From positions 1 to 60,453 of the forward strand of contig NZ_CAJPVI010000053.1 of NCBI RefSeq assembly GCF_905397435.1: a stretch of DNA of 60,453 nt, written 5' to 3'. Source of the DNA: Cupriavidus numazuensis. GTDB lineage: Bacteria > Pseudomonadota > Gammaproteobacteria > Burkholderiales > Burkholderiaceae. The translations under genes were made by a program, and so were the position numbers. Shown here piece by piece: positions 41,617 through 50,625 of this stretch (its first letter is position 1; each line of letters begins with the position of its first letter). The notes under the pieces are model-generated. The model had not been told where the DNA came from, did not search any database, and was given only the letters and a program-made list of their open reading frames with translations.

Positions 41617-42612
41617 CTAGACTTTTATTGAGTTTTCAGACGCCAAGTCGGCAATTTCAGACCGGCCGCGAGCAGGCACCAGCGATTCAAGCTTGGCGAC
41701 AACATCCGGCGGTGTTGCAGTGGATTTTGGTGTGTGTGCGTAGATATGCGGACGCCGCTCCTTGCGATCGAACCAGATCGCCTCGGGGCGTACCTGTACG
41801 GGCCGGCGGCTGGCCAACCACACAATGGTGTCGGCGCCCTTTTGATGATCGCGCAGCACGGATTTGAGGATGGCGACGAAGCGAGGCATCGAGCGGTTGA
41901 CACTGGCGGTATCAACCCATCCGGGGTGCATCGCATAGAAGGACTTTTGTGTGCCGGCGAAGACCGCACGCCAATGCGCCATCAGCATCATCTGCGCCCG
42001 CTTGGCAAGGCCGTAGGCGCGCACGCCAAGATAGCCCGGGCCGGTGATATTAAGATCGTCGACCACCATCGCGTGGTTGTACATACCCCCCGAAGCTACC
42101 TCGATGACGGTGGCGTTGTCGCGCAGCATGTTGCGTCCCAGCAGTTCACGCAACAACAGATAGTGGCTGAGGACGTTGGTCGCAAACGAGGTCTCTATGC
42201 CCTCCTGGGTGATGATCTGGTCCCGCTTCTGAATGCCCACGTTGTTGACCACCACATCGATGCGCACGCCTTGCTGCTCTAGGCGGGCAACCAGCGCCCA
42301 GACGTCAGCCTGCAGTGAGAAGTCGGCTGTCTCGGTTTGTACCGCTTCCGGCCGCGTCACAGAGGCGGCGAACGCCTTCAGCTTGGCGGCATTTCGCGCA
42401 ACGCAAATGACAGTAGCGCCCGCCGCTACGGCTTGTCGGGCCGCGGAAGCGCCAATCCCTTCCGAGCCACCAGTGACCAGCCAGGTTTGCCCGCGGAAAT
42501 CCGGATCGATCCGGCGCCAGAACAATCTGCGGGCGTGATAGCCGATCGCACTGTAGCTCGGCGTGAAGCGGCAGTAGAACGCGATGATTTTCTTGAGTGG
42601 GGTCTTGGCCAT
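41617..42612 (-). CDS. Short-chain dehydrogenase/reductase (DHRS12/retinol-dehydrogenase-like)
   Basis: 331 residues from ATG 42612 (MAKTPLKKIIAFYCRF); upstream extension rejected as unlike the family. It has an N-terminal extension of about 45 residues, NAD(P) motif TGGSEGIG (47-54), NNVG (123-126), and catalytic Ser174, Tyr200 and Lys204 (YGLAK). The layout is like vertebrate DHRS12 and related bacterial SDRs acting on lipophilic alcohols or ketones. It precedes NTF2-fold and hydrolase genes on the same strand, perhaps one operon. The substrate is unknown. Confidence 0.88.
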   Translation of the reverse strand: MAKTPLKKIIAFYCRFTPSYSAIGYHARRLFWRRIDPDFRGQTWLVTGGSEGIGASAARQAVAAGATVICVARNAAKLKAFAASVTRPEAVQTETADFSLQADVWALVARLEQQGVRIDVVVNNVGIQKRDQIITQEGIETSFATNVLSHYLLLRELLGRNMLRDNATVIEVASGGMYNHAMVVDDLNITGPGYLGVRAYGLAKRAQMMLMAHWRAVFAGTQKSFYAMHPGWVDTASVNRSMPRFVAILKSVLRDHQKGADTIVWLASRRPVQVRPEAIWFDRKERRPHIYAHTPKSTATPPDVVAKLESLVPARGRSEIADLASENSIKV

Positions 42613-42668
42613 GATGCTGGAACTAATAGGTGAGCTGGGATGCGATGTGCGGCGCGGGCGGATCAGCC

Positions 42669-43079
42669 TTACGCGTGAGGATCCGCGCTCAGGCCGAGCG
42701 CCTTCAGCAACGTAGGACGGTCGTAGTATTCCCTCCACAGCGAAATCAGCTCGCCGTCGAACTCGAGGATGCCGACCGTCGGAACCGAACGACCAACGCC
42801 ATCAATGATGATTTCGTCGATTCGCTCCACGATGAGCGCCTCGTCGGCCGTACCCATGCGCTGGATATGCAGCTTGACATGCTTGTTAGGTTTTGCCGCT
42901 TTCTCGATGCGCTCAAGGAATGCTTGCCGCCCCACGCAAGGGTCCAGCATCACCGAATGCAGCACGCCGTCCGGGGCGAACAGGCTGGCGCACCTTTGCC
43001 AATCCCTTGCTTCCCAGGCTTGGGCCATTTCCCTAAAGACCTTCTTCTTTTGTTCGCTCGAAAGTTTGGATGCGATCAT
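42669..43079 (-). CDS. NTF2-fold protein (limonene-epoxide-hydrolase/SnoaL-like)
   Basis: 136 residues from ATG 43079, preceded by GAGGAA. The cone-shaped NTF2 fold is suggested by EMAQAWEARDWQRCASLFAPDGVLHSVM at the start and by VKLHIQRMGTADEALIVERIDEIII and GILEFDGELISLWREYYDRP, with R, D and Y/W residues placed as in limonene-1,2-epoxide hydrolases. It could hydrate an epoxide or isomerise a terpenoid-like compound (inference). It is separated from the SDR by 56 bases. About 220 bases before it hold no gene. Confidence 0.72.
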   Translation of the reverse strand: MIASKLSSEQKKKVFREMAQAWEARDWQRCASLFAPDGVLHSVMLDPCVGRQAFLERIEKAAKPNKHVKLHIQRMGTADEALIVERIDEIIIDGVGRSVPTVGILEFDGELISLWREYYDRPTLLKALGLSADPHA

Positions 43080-43302
43080 CTGGATTCCTCTTTTCGTTAT
43101 CGGTTGAACTGTCGGCTGTCGTCCCTGACTGGCCGCTTGTTCTGCATGGTCTCGTGCCACCGTACTGTGCTGCTATCGAATACGGCGAGCCCCGAGGGCC
43201 CAGAATCGCTTCGGTTGAATTACAGTGCTTGCTGTGCTTTCTATCCAGAGCAATCGGGTGAATTTCTCGTATGTCGAGAAATCGGCACCACTACACGGCG
43301 TC

Positions 43303-43998
43303 TCATTCCCGAAGCAACTCCCGTAAAGCACTGGCAACTGATGAGGGTTGTTCGAGCGGCATCATATGTCCTGCCTGCTCTATCCAGGTCAGGCTGGCAT
43401 TCGGTACCTGCGCGGCGATTTCCGCAGACAACGCAGGTGGTACGACGCGATCTTCGCGTCCGCAGATGACGGCGACTGGCATCTGCGCGGCAAGCAAGCC
43501 AGCACGTGTATCGCGCCGGGACATGATGGCCCGGATCTGGCGAGCGAAGACGTCGGGCCCAAGCGCTTCGAACATCGTGCGCATCGCTTGGGCCGGGACG
43601 CTGTCCCCGGCCCGCGCCGGATGGAGATTAAGCATCAGTAGTTTGTCTGTCAGCGCTGAGAAATCCGTATGGACTGCGTCGAGCAGTGTCTTGCGGCCGC
43701 CCGCTTGTTCAGGGCTCTCGGGCCGCATTGACGTACCAAGCAGCGCCAGGTGGGACACGCGCGACGGCGCTTGCGCCACGATTTCCTGAGCCACGTAGCC
43801 TCCCATCGAAAAGCCGGCAAGCGCGAAGCGCCCTTGCTGCTGCGCCAGCACGCTCTTGGCCATCTCGGCTATGCTGGTCTGCCAGCTCAGATCCGCGATA
43901 CTGATATCCGCCACGTCGGTGAGCTGGGCCGCGACCGGGTTCCACACGCTAGCGGTGTTCATCATGCCCGGCAGCAACCATAGTCTGATGCGATTCAA
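43303..43998 (-). CDS. Alpha/beta-fold hydrolase
   Basis: A 231-residue protein of the alpha/beta hydrolase superfamily. The nucleophile elbow is AGFSMGGYVA (Ser in G-x-S-x-G), the acid in ICGREDRVVPP, and the histidine in QAGHMMPLEQP. The N-terminus LLPGMMNTASVW supplies the oxyanion-hole region. It resembles carboxylesterases or enol-lactone hydrolases such as PcaD/MhpC-like enzymes; the substrate cannot be told. It is divergent from the IclR gene at 44167 and may be its target. Confidence 0.85.
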   Translation of the reverse strand: MNRIRLWLLPGMMNTASVWNPVAAQLTDVADISIADLSWQTSIAEMAKSVLAQQQGRFALAGFSMGGYVAQEIVAQAPSRVSHLALLGTSMRPESPEQAGGRKTLLDAVHTDFSALTDKLLMLNLHPARAGDSVPAQAMRTMFEALGPDVFARQIRAIMSRRDTRAGLLAAQMPVAVICGREDRVVPPALSAEIAAQVPNASLTWIEQAGHMMPLEQPSSVASALRELLRE

Positions 43999-44166
43999 TG
44001 CCGTCTCCGTTTGACTAGAGTGGGGCGTGGCACGGTGTTACCTAATTGCCATGACAACGCGGTCAGCGAATCACCTTCATCGTGATGGTACGTGCCAGCG
44101 CCCCCGTTTGTCGCGATTAAACGGGACGGACTTTCGGCTTACAAGCGGAATTGCTATATTTGCTCA

Positions 44167-44943
44167 ATGGATGAGAAAAAGACTACTTTGGCCCCGGTGG
44201 CCGGCACGCAGAGCGCCGCCAGAGCCCTGTCGCTGCTGCGGCATGTTGGCGCTAATCATGGTTCCGGCATCCGGCTTCGCGATCTGATCGCGGTGTCGGG
44301 GCTCGATCGCTCCACCACACATCGGCTGCTGACGTGTTTGATCGAAGAGGGCTTCGTCGAGCGCATCGGCTCTACTAAGTTCTACCGGCTCGGAATTGAA
44401 GCTTTGCAATGGGGTTTCTCGTCCGCCGGGCTGTCCAGCGTAAGCGATCGTTTTCGTCCGGTGATGCAGCGGCTGGCACGCCAAACAGGTGACACGGTAT
44501 TCCTGCTCGTGCGCAGCGGCGATTTCGCCGTGTGCCTGTGCCGAGAGGAAGGCGATTATCCGGTCAAGGCCTTCATCGTGCAGGTCGGCGTGCGACGACT
44601 ACTCGCCACCAGCGCAGTCGGTGTATCAATCATGGCAATGCTGCCCGATGAAGAGCTTGCGCAAATGCGTGCAAGAAATGGCAAGGAGTACAGCCGGCTC
44701 GGAATCAGCGCAAGCCGGCTGCACCAGCTGATTGCTCGCGCACGAAAGCTCGGCTACTCGGAGTCGGCGGATCCAGATGTCGAAATGAGTGGTGTCGGAT
44801 GCGCGTTTGCGCTGACCCGCAACAGCTACGCAGGGATCAGTATCGCGGCGATCAATTCAAGAATGTCGGCAAAGCGGCGCGCGGAACTGGGCGAGTTGCT
44901 GGTACGAGAAGTTAGCCCGTTCGTATGGGGCGGCGAAGGATAA
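44167..44943 (+). CDS. IclR-family transcription regulator
   Basis: 258 residues from ATG 44167 (a longer frame from 44092 lacks support). The N-terminal winged helix contains GIRLRDLIAVSGLDRSTTHRLLTCLIEEGFVERIG. The C-terminal IclR effector-binding domain includes LARQTGDTVFLLVRSGDFAVCL, LLATSAVGVSIMAMLPDEEL and YAGISIAAINSRMS. It is divergent from the hydrolase/NTF2/SDR genes and convergent with a second IclR gene, so it likely controls the left part of this catabolic cluster. Activator or repressor mode not decidable. Confidence 0.9.
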   Translation: MDEKKTTLAPVAGTQSAARALSLLRHVGANHGSGIRLRDLIAVSGLDRSTTHRLLTCLIEEGFVERIGSTKFYRLGIEALQWGFSSAGLSSVSDRFRPVMQRLARQTGDTVFLLVRSGDFAVCLCREEGDYPVKAFIVQVGVRRLLATSAVGVSIMAMLPDEELAQMRARNGKEYSRLGISASRLHQLIARARKLGYSESADPDVEMSGVGCAFALTRNSYAGISIAAINSRMSAKRRAELGELLVREVSPFVWGGEG

Positions 44944-44982
44944 TAGTCTTCAGACGGTAAATCTGGGTTGGACCCGCCCAAA

Positions 44983-45771
44983 TCACATCAACTGTCGGGC
45001 TAAGGCTTGCAACTTAGGTCCAATCTCTTCCAGCAGCCAAGACCGGTTCAGTGGACGTCCCTGGAATGCGCAGTTAAGCGCCGCTGGCTCTCCGCGATCA
45101 ATTCTGCCGAGGGGCACGGCCACTGCCTGTACATCGGGAAAGATTTCGCCAACCGACACGCAAGCACCCCAGCGCGAATATTCGGCCATGTTGCGGCGTA
45201 ACTCCGTCTTGTGTCGCTCCCACTCCTCCGGCGCGCGGACCCGCAACTGATTCATCAAGGCTTCGCGCTCCGATGGCGTGCAGGACATCAGGTAGGCTCG
45301 CCCAATCGCGGTCCCGGCGAGCGACTGCCGTGTGCCTACATCCAACGGATAGACGTTGTGGTGATGCGAGCGGATTGCCTCGATATAGACGACGCTAAGG
45401 CGGTCCCGGATACCGATTGACACCGAGCCTCCCGTGCTTTCGGCAAGCTCGAGCAGGTAGGGGCGTGCGCGCCTGCGGACCGTGAACAATTCCAGCAATG
45501 GATAGCTCAGAGCGAGCACAGCACTTCCAAGCCGGTATTTGCCGTGTGGCTCATCTTGGGCCAGATAGCCCATTGCCACCAGCGTATAGGTCAAGCGCGA
45601 GATGGTTGCCACCGGCAACTCCAATCGGCGCGAGAGCTCCTTGTTACCCAGGACCGGCTCTTCCGGTGTAAAGGACCGCATAAGCGCGATCCCCCGCGCC
45701 AAGGTCGTGGCGAACTGGCGGTCTCCCTCGTATTCGAGCTGGTCGAGTGGTACGCGGCGCGTGATGGACAT
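44983..45771 (-). CDS. IclR-family regulator of the oxygenase operon
   Basis: 262 residues from ATG 45771 (MSITRRVPLDQLE); a slightly longer start at 45804 is possible but lies over the operator. The HTH is NKELSRRLELPVATISRLTYTLVAMGYL. The effector domain has GGSVSIGIRDRLSVVYIEAIRS, RQSLAGTAIGRAYLMSC and a C-terminal AALNCAFQGRP. The PcaR/PobR-like class is common for aromatic catabolism. It is divergent from the oxygenase gene at 45889 with an ATCG/CGAT dyad between, making it the probable regulator of that operon and itself. Confidence 0.9.
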   Translation of the reverse strand: MSITRRVPLDQLEYEGDRQFATTLARGIALMRSFTPEEPVLGNKELSRRLELPVATISRLTYTLVAMGYLAQDEPHGKYRLGSAVLALSYPLLELFTVRRRARPYLLELAESTGGSVSIGIRDRLSVVYIEAIRSHHHNVYPLDVGTRQSLAGTAIGRAYLMSCTPSEREALMNQLRVRAPEEWERHKTELRRNMAEYSRWGACVSVGEIFPDVQAVAVPLGRIDRGEPAALNCAFQGRPLNRSWLLEEIGPKLQALARQLM

Positions 45772-45787
45772 AGGCCAATTATGACAT

Positions 45788-45801
45788 ATCGAAATAACGA
45801 T
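45788..45801. promoter_or_regulatory. Possible IclR operator upstream of the oxygenase operon
   Basis: The dyad ATCG-AAATAA-CGAT sits in a short AT-rich island in the 117 bases between the divergent IclR and oxygenase genes. A second ATATATC lies just after. Symmetry and position are the only support. Confidence 0.4.
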
Positions 45802-45888
45802 CAATATATCAAAAATGCTTGGGCTTTACTCGCCGTCCCTCCCTAGACTGGCGCCATCGATCTTGATCGCGCAACGGAGGCACTCAGT

Positions 45889-47331
45889 ATGCAAGGCGGC
45901 GATATGCCCATCCTCGACAATCCCGCACTAAGCGGCAACAACGCGGGCATTCAGTGCGAAGACTCTTTTGAGGAGTTGCCAGTAATCGGCAGCGTGCCGG
46001 TGGATCTGAATGGCCTGTATGTGCGCAACGGACCAAACAACTTCTTTCCACCTGACTGGCGCTACCATGCCTACGACGGCGACGGCATGCTGCATGCGGT
46101 GCGCTTCCGTAACGGCAAGGTGAGCTACCGTAACCGATGGATCGCCACCATCGCGCTGCAGGAAGAAAAGGCCGAGGGGCGCGCGCTGTGGAAGGGACTG
46201 AAAGAACCGCTGCGCGCGGACCGGCCCGACGAGCCGCTCAAGAACACCTCCAACACCGATGTGAAGTACCACGCGGGCCGGCTAATCACCATGTGGTACC
46301 GCTCCGGTATGCCATACGCGGTGGATCCCGACAGTCTGGAGACCATTGGCCAAGCCGATTTCGGAGGCGCCATTTCACGGATCTCGGCGCATTCCAAACC
46401 GGACGAGCACACCGGCGAGTTGCTGTTCTTCGACTATGGCTTGACGCGGCCGTTCATGGAATACGGCGTGATCGGACCGGATCGCAAGGTCGTCCATCGC
46501 ACAGAGATCCCGCTTGATGCGCCTGCTCTTCCGCACGACATGGCGATCACTGAGCACTACAGTATTCTGCACGACTTCCCGTTGCGGCCAGATGCCGAGG
46601 CGCTGCGCGCGGGACGCTACAAGCTTCGCTTCGATGTCAGCCAGCCGTCGCGCTTTGCAGTGATCCCGCGCTATGGCCGCGCAGACGAGATCCGCTGGTT
46701 CAGTGCCAAGCCAACGTACATGCTGCACGTTGTCAATGCATGGGAAGAAGGCGACGAGATCGTGATGATCGGCACGCCGTACCGCATCCACGCAGGCCCC
46801 GATGGTCAGCCGGACGCGAGCAGGTTGGAGCGAACCATCCATTTGCGGCAGCGCGACTTCCTGCTCTATCAGTGGCGCTTCAATCTGCAGACAGGCGAGA
46901 CGCAAGAAGGGCCGATCGATGACGTGCTCAACACGGAATTCCCCGTCATCAATAGCCTGTATCAGGGGCGCAAGAACCGCTGGTCCTACAACGTGGTGTT
47001 TCCGCATGGCGGACACGAAGAGCCACGTTTCCCGGGGCTGGTCAAGTATGACCTCGAGACTGGAGGCTACGTTGCCTACAGCGCCGGACCGCGCCATTTC
47101 TACAACGAGCCCGGGTTCGCGCCGCGCGACGACAGCGTGGCCGAAGACGACGGCTACTTGGTCTGCTTTGTCTGGAACCCCGTTGATGCCCGCTCCGAAA
47201 TTCAGGTGTTTGATTGCAGGGGAGCGAGCCTCGCTCAAGGACCAGTTGCGCGCGTGCTGTTGCCCCGCCGCGTACCCAACGGTTTTCACGCCACCTTTGT
47301 CAGTCAAGCAACGCTCAATCGTTGGAAGTAA
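45889..47331 (+). CDS. Carotenoid-oxygenase family dioxygenase 1 (lignostilbene/apocarotenoid-cleaving type)
   Basis: 480 residues starting at ATG 45889 behind GGAGG. The seven-bladed propeller family is recognised by LNGLYVRNGPN and HAYDGDGMLHAVRF, and by four Fe(II)-binding histidines: His168 (SAHSKPD), His216 (ALPHDMAITEH), His280 (MLHVVNAWE) and His467 (PNGFHATF). The second-shell glutamate Glu350 is in NTEFP. The enzyme should cleave a double bond with O2 to two aldehydes or ketones; lignostilbenes, other stilbenoids, phenylpropenes and apocarotenoids are known substrates. It leads an operon with a CoA ligase and a second oxygenase. Confidence 0.92.
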   Translation: MQGGDMPILDNPALSGNNAGIQCEDSFEELPVIGSVPVDLNGLYVRNGPNNFFPPDWRYHAYDGDGMLHAVRFRNGKVSYRNRWIATIALQEEKAEGRALWKGLKEPLRADRPDEPLKNTSNTDVKYHAGRLITMWYRSGMPYAVDPDSLETIGQADFGGAISRISAHSKPDEHTGELLFFDYGLTRPFMEYGVIGPDRKVVHRTEIPLDAPALPHDMAITEHYSILHDFPLRPDAEALRAGRYKLRFDVSQPSRFAVIPRYGRADEIRWFSAKPTYMLHVVNAWEEGDEIVMIGTPYRIHAGPDGQPDASRLERTIHLRQRDFLLYQWRFNLQTGETQEGPIDDVLNTEFPVINSLYQGRKNRWSYNVVFPHGGHEEPRFPGLVKYDLETGGYVAYSAGPRHFYNEPGFAPRDDSVAEDDGYLVCFVWNPVDARSEIQVFDCRGASLAQGPVARVLLPRRVPNGFHATFVSQATLNRWK

Positions 47332-47334
47332 ATC

Positions 47335-49083
47335 ATGATCTTGGTACCCAGGGACAAAATCGAAGACTATGTCGCGCGCGGTTGGTGGGGCGAGCGGACG
47401 CTTGGCGCAATCTTCGTCGAGACCGCGGTGCGGCAGCCTACCGCCTTCGCAGTCGCCGACCCACCTAACCGGTCTGAGCTGTGGGGCAACGCGGCGCAAC
47501 GGTGGACGTGGGGCGAACTGCTCGAGCAAGTCGGCCGCTACACCGTGTGGCTGCACCGGCAAGGGTTGCGCAAGGACGACATCATTGTGCTGCAGCTGCC
47601 GAATTCCGTTGAGCTGCACGCGCTATACATGGCTTGTGCCATCTCGGGCGTCATCGTGTCGCCTGTGCCGATGCAGTACCGCCAGCATGAGTTGTCCCAT
47701 GTGTTGAGCACCACCAGCGCCAAGGTCGCCATCACGACGCAGCGCGTCGGGTCCTTCCAAGCGGCCGAGCAGTGGGCCGCCTACATGACGCAATGCGTCG
47801 CGCTGGAGCAGGTCTGGTCCTATCGGGACGGGTCGGGCGACGCCTTGCCGCCCGCCATCGGCGACCTTGACGCCGCGCTAACGGCCACCACTGGATGGAA
47901 CGCGGCCGCGCTCTGCGCGCACATGGAGGCGATTGGCCTGACGGCGCATGACGTCTTCACCATCTGCTGGACCTCTGGCACCGAAGCAAGCTCCAAGGGC
48001 GTGCCGCGCAACCACAATGAGTGGTTGGTAGTCGGTCAGTCGGTAGTGGAGGCCGGCCGCCTCCAGCCCGGCAACCAACTGCTGATTCCTTTTCCCTTCG
48101 TCAACATGGCGGGAGTCTCGACCAGCCTCGTGGCGTGGCTGCTGATCGGCGGCGGCTTGCATCATCATCACCCGTTCGACATCGAGGTATTCCTCGCGCA
48201 GTTGCGAACCAGCCCAATTGACTATACGGTGGCGGCGCCGGCCGTGCTGAGCCGACTGCTCAAGGAGCCGGAGCGGCTCAGGGAAGTCGACCTGCAGCGC
48301 CTGAAACGCATTGGTTCGGGCGGCGGCCCGCTGGCGGACTGGCTGGTCGCACAGTTCGCACAGCGCTTCAATATCGAGATCGTCAATTATTTTGGTTCGA
48401 ACGAAGGCGCGGCACTGTCGTCGACTCCGGAGGACATCCCCGATCGCAGCCAGCGCGCATTGTACTTTCCGCGGATGGGAGTGCCCGGTTACACCTGGTC
48501 GCATTCCAATGCCAAGCGAATCCGCACGCGCCTCGTCGATCCCGATACCGGCGCGGAGGTCAATGAGCCAGGTCACATAGGCGAACTCCGCTTCCAGGGA
48601 CCGGCGATCTTTAGCGGCTATTTCAATGCGCCGGAGCTGTCGGCGCGCGCCTTCGACGAGCAAGGCTTTTACCGCACCGGAGACCTGTTCGAAATCGCTG
48701 GGGATGGTAATCAGTTCTATCGCTTCGCGGGGCGCCACAAGGACATCGTGATCCGCGGTGGCATGAATATTTCGTCGGAGGAAGTGGAGAACCTGCTGCT
48801 CGGCCATCCAGATGTCAGGGAGGTGGCGGTAATCGGCACCCCCGATCCGACACTGGGCGAACGGGTCTGCGCGGTAGTGGTGCAGCAACCGGGGGCTACC
48901 GTCACGTTACCTTCCCTGGTGGCGCATTTGCGCGCGGAAGGTGTCGCAGCCTTCAAACTGCCAGAGCAACTGCTGATCACGGCCGAGCTTCCACGCAACC
49001 CGGTCGGCAAGGTTCTCAAGCGGGAGTTGCGCCAGTTGCTGGCGGGCGTAAGTCAGAACATGAGTGCGACAGTGCAGATGTAG
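47335..49083 (+). CDS. AMP-dependent acyl-CoA ligase
   Basis: A 582-residue ANL-family ligase beginning three bases after the oxygenase stop. The phosphate loop is ICWTSGTEASSKGVPRNHNEW, the adenylate-binding region NYFGSNEGA, then FYRTGDLFEI, FAGRHKDIVIRGGMNISSEEVE, and the final-domain lysine in PRNPVGKVLKREL. The group is like 2,3-dihydroxybenzoate-AMP ligases and cyclohexanecarboxylate-CoA ligases. Placed between two carbon-carbon-cleaving oxygenases it probably activates the acid made by oxidation of a cleavage product. No aldehyde dehydrogenase is encoded nearby. Substrate unknown. Confidence 0.9.
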   Translation: MILVPRDKIEDYVARGWWGERTLGAIFVETAVRQPTAFAVADPPNRSELWGNAAQRWTWGELLEQVGRYTVWLHRQGLRKDDIIVLQLPNSVELHALYMACAISGVIVSPVPMQYRQHELSHVLSTTSAKVAITTQRVGSFQAAEQWAAYMTQCVALEQVWSYRDGSGDALPPAIGDLDAALTATTGWNAAALCAHMEAIGLTAHDVFTICWTSGTEASSKGVPRNHNEWLVVGQSVVEAGRLQPGNQLLIPFPFVNMAGVSTSLVAWLLIGGGLHHHHPFDIEVFLAQLRTSPIDYTVAAPAVLSRLLKEPERLREVDLQRLKRIGSGGGPLADWLVAQFAQRFNIEIVNYFGSNEGAALSSTPEDIPDRSQRALYFPRMGVPGYTWSHSNAKRIRTRLVDPDTGAEVNEPGHIGELRFQGPAIFSGYFNAPELSARAFDEQGFYRTGDLFEIAGDGNQFYRFAGRHKDIVIRGGMNISSEEVENLLLGHPDVREVAVIGTPDPTLGERVCAVVVQQPGATVTLPSLVAHLRAEGVAAFKLPEQLLITAELPRNPVGKVLKRELRQLLAGVSQNMSATVQM

Positions 49084-49129
49084 CGCTAATTTGCCCCGCA
49101 TCGATCCCATTCATACAGCGAGTCAACCC

Positions 49130-50605
49130 ATGCACGTCGAAATCGTCGGAGAGGTCCACCCTACGCTAGCGCTTGAAGGGCACCCCTATACTTCCGGGCC
49201 GTTCACGCCTAACTATCGCGAGGTCAATGCCACTGACCTTGAGGTCGAGGGAACAATCCCGGAACGCCTCAATGGCGTCTATCTACGCAACACGCAGAAT
49301 CCGGTGCACCAGCCGCTCGGAAAGTTCCATCCTTTCGATGGTGACGGGATGTTGCACCTGATGAGTTTTCAAAACGGTCGCTGCGAATACCGTAACCGGT
49401 TCGTCCGCACCGAGGCGTTCGAGCAGGAGCAACAAGCCGGGCGGGCGCTGTATGCCGGCCTGATCGACAAGCCGAGCTTGTCGGAGCTGCCGGGCTGGGG
49501 CGCGCGCGGCGGGCTGCGCGACAGTGCCGCGACCGACGTCATTGTCCATGCGGGCAAAGCCCTCGCGATGTTTTATCAATGCGGCGAACCATACCGGCTG
49601 GATGCACGCACACTGGAATTCGAGGGGGTCGATGCCTGGGGGGGCGAAGTGCTGCGCGACTGCGGCCTCTCCGCCCATGCCAAAGTCGATCCGCGCACCG
49701 GCGATCTGCTCTTCTTCAACTACAGCAAGGACGCTCCTTACATGCATTACGGCGAAGTCGACCGGCAAAACCGGCTGGTGCACTACGTGCCGGTGCCGCT
49801 GCCGGGCCCACGGCTTCCGCACGACATGGCGTTCACGGAACATTTCGCCATCCTGAATGACTTTCCGCTGCATTGGGACGAGAATCTGCTTCCGGAAGGG
49901 AAGCACAAGCTCAGCTACTACCCTGACAAGCCGTCGCGCTTTGCCATCGTACCGCGCCGCGGGGCCGCATCGGCGCAGATCCGATGGTTCGAGGCAAGGC
50001 CGACCTACGTGCTGCATTGGCTCAATGCTTGGGAAGACGGCGACGAGGTGGTGCTGCACGGCTATCACCAGAAGACGCCAATGCCGAAGGCCGGCTACGA
50101 CAACACCGGCAACACCATGGGCCCGGACCGGTATGGCCCAACGCTCTATGAATGGCGCTTCAACCTGTGCACAGGCGCTACGCGAGAACGCCGCCTGGAA
50201 GAGCGTCATCTCGAGTTCGGCATGGTCAACATGGAGTACTGGGGCAAGCCGTACCGCTACTCGTACAACATGATTGCGCACCCCGGGTCCTTCCTGTTTG
50301 ACGGCATCCTCCGCTATGACCATACCAGCGGCGAATCGCAACAGTACCTGTTTGGCGAAGGCCGCTTTGGCAGCGAGTCGCCGATGGCGCCGTGTCATGA
50401 CGCGCAGGGCGAGGACGATGGCTATGTGATTACCTTTGTCACCGACATGAACACCGACCGTTCCGAATGCGTGGTGCTGGACGCCCGTGATCTCACTGCC
50501 GGCCCGGTCGCACGCATTTTCCTACCACATCGCATCAGCAGCGGCACGCATGCGTGCTGGGCCGACGCGAAGGACATCCAGTCCGATTGGGCTGGCTTGC
50601 TGTGA
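49130..50605 (+). CDS. Carotenoid-oxygenase family dioxygenase 2
   Basis: 491 residues from ATG 49130; an earlier start overlaps the ligase and is not family-like. It has LNGVYLRNTQNP and HPFDGDGMLHLMSF, with iron ligands His183 (SAHAKVD), His231 (RLPHDMAFTEH), His296 (VLHWLNAWE) and His474 (SGTHACW). The second-shell glutamate is Glu362 (HLEFG). It differs from enzyme 1 around residues 130-150 (TDVIVHAGKALAMFYQ versus TDVKYHAGRLITMWYR), where substrate specificity is set in stilbene-cleaving members. So the two probably handle different substrates or positions. It is 46 bases after the ligase. Confidence 0.92.
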   Translation: MHVEIVGEVHPTLALEGHPYTSGPFTPNYREVNATDLEVEGTIPERLNGVYLRNTQNPVHQPLGKFHPFDGDGMLHLMSFQNGRCEYRNRFVRTEAFEQEQQAGRALYAGLIDKPSLSELPGWGARGGLRDSAATDVIVHAGKALAMFYQCGEPYRLDARTLEFEGVDAWGGEVLRDCGLSAHAKVDPRTGDLLFFNYSKDAPYMHYGEVDRQNRLVHYVPVPLPGPRLPHDMAFTEHFAILNDFPLHWDENLLPEGKHKLSYYPDKPSRFAIVPRRGAASAQIRWFEARPTYVLHWLNAWEDGDEVVLHGYHQKTPMPKAGYDNTGNTMGPDRYGPTLYEWRFNLCTGATRERRLEERHLEFGMVNMEYWGKPYRYSYNMIAHPGSFLFDGILRYDHTSGESQQYLFGEGRFGSESPMAPCHDAQGEDDGYVITFVTDMNTDRSECVVLDARDLTAGPVARIFLPHRISSGTHACWADAKDIQSDWAGLL

Positions 50606-50625
50606 ACCCCAACTGAGCCATTGAC

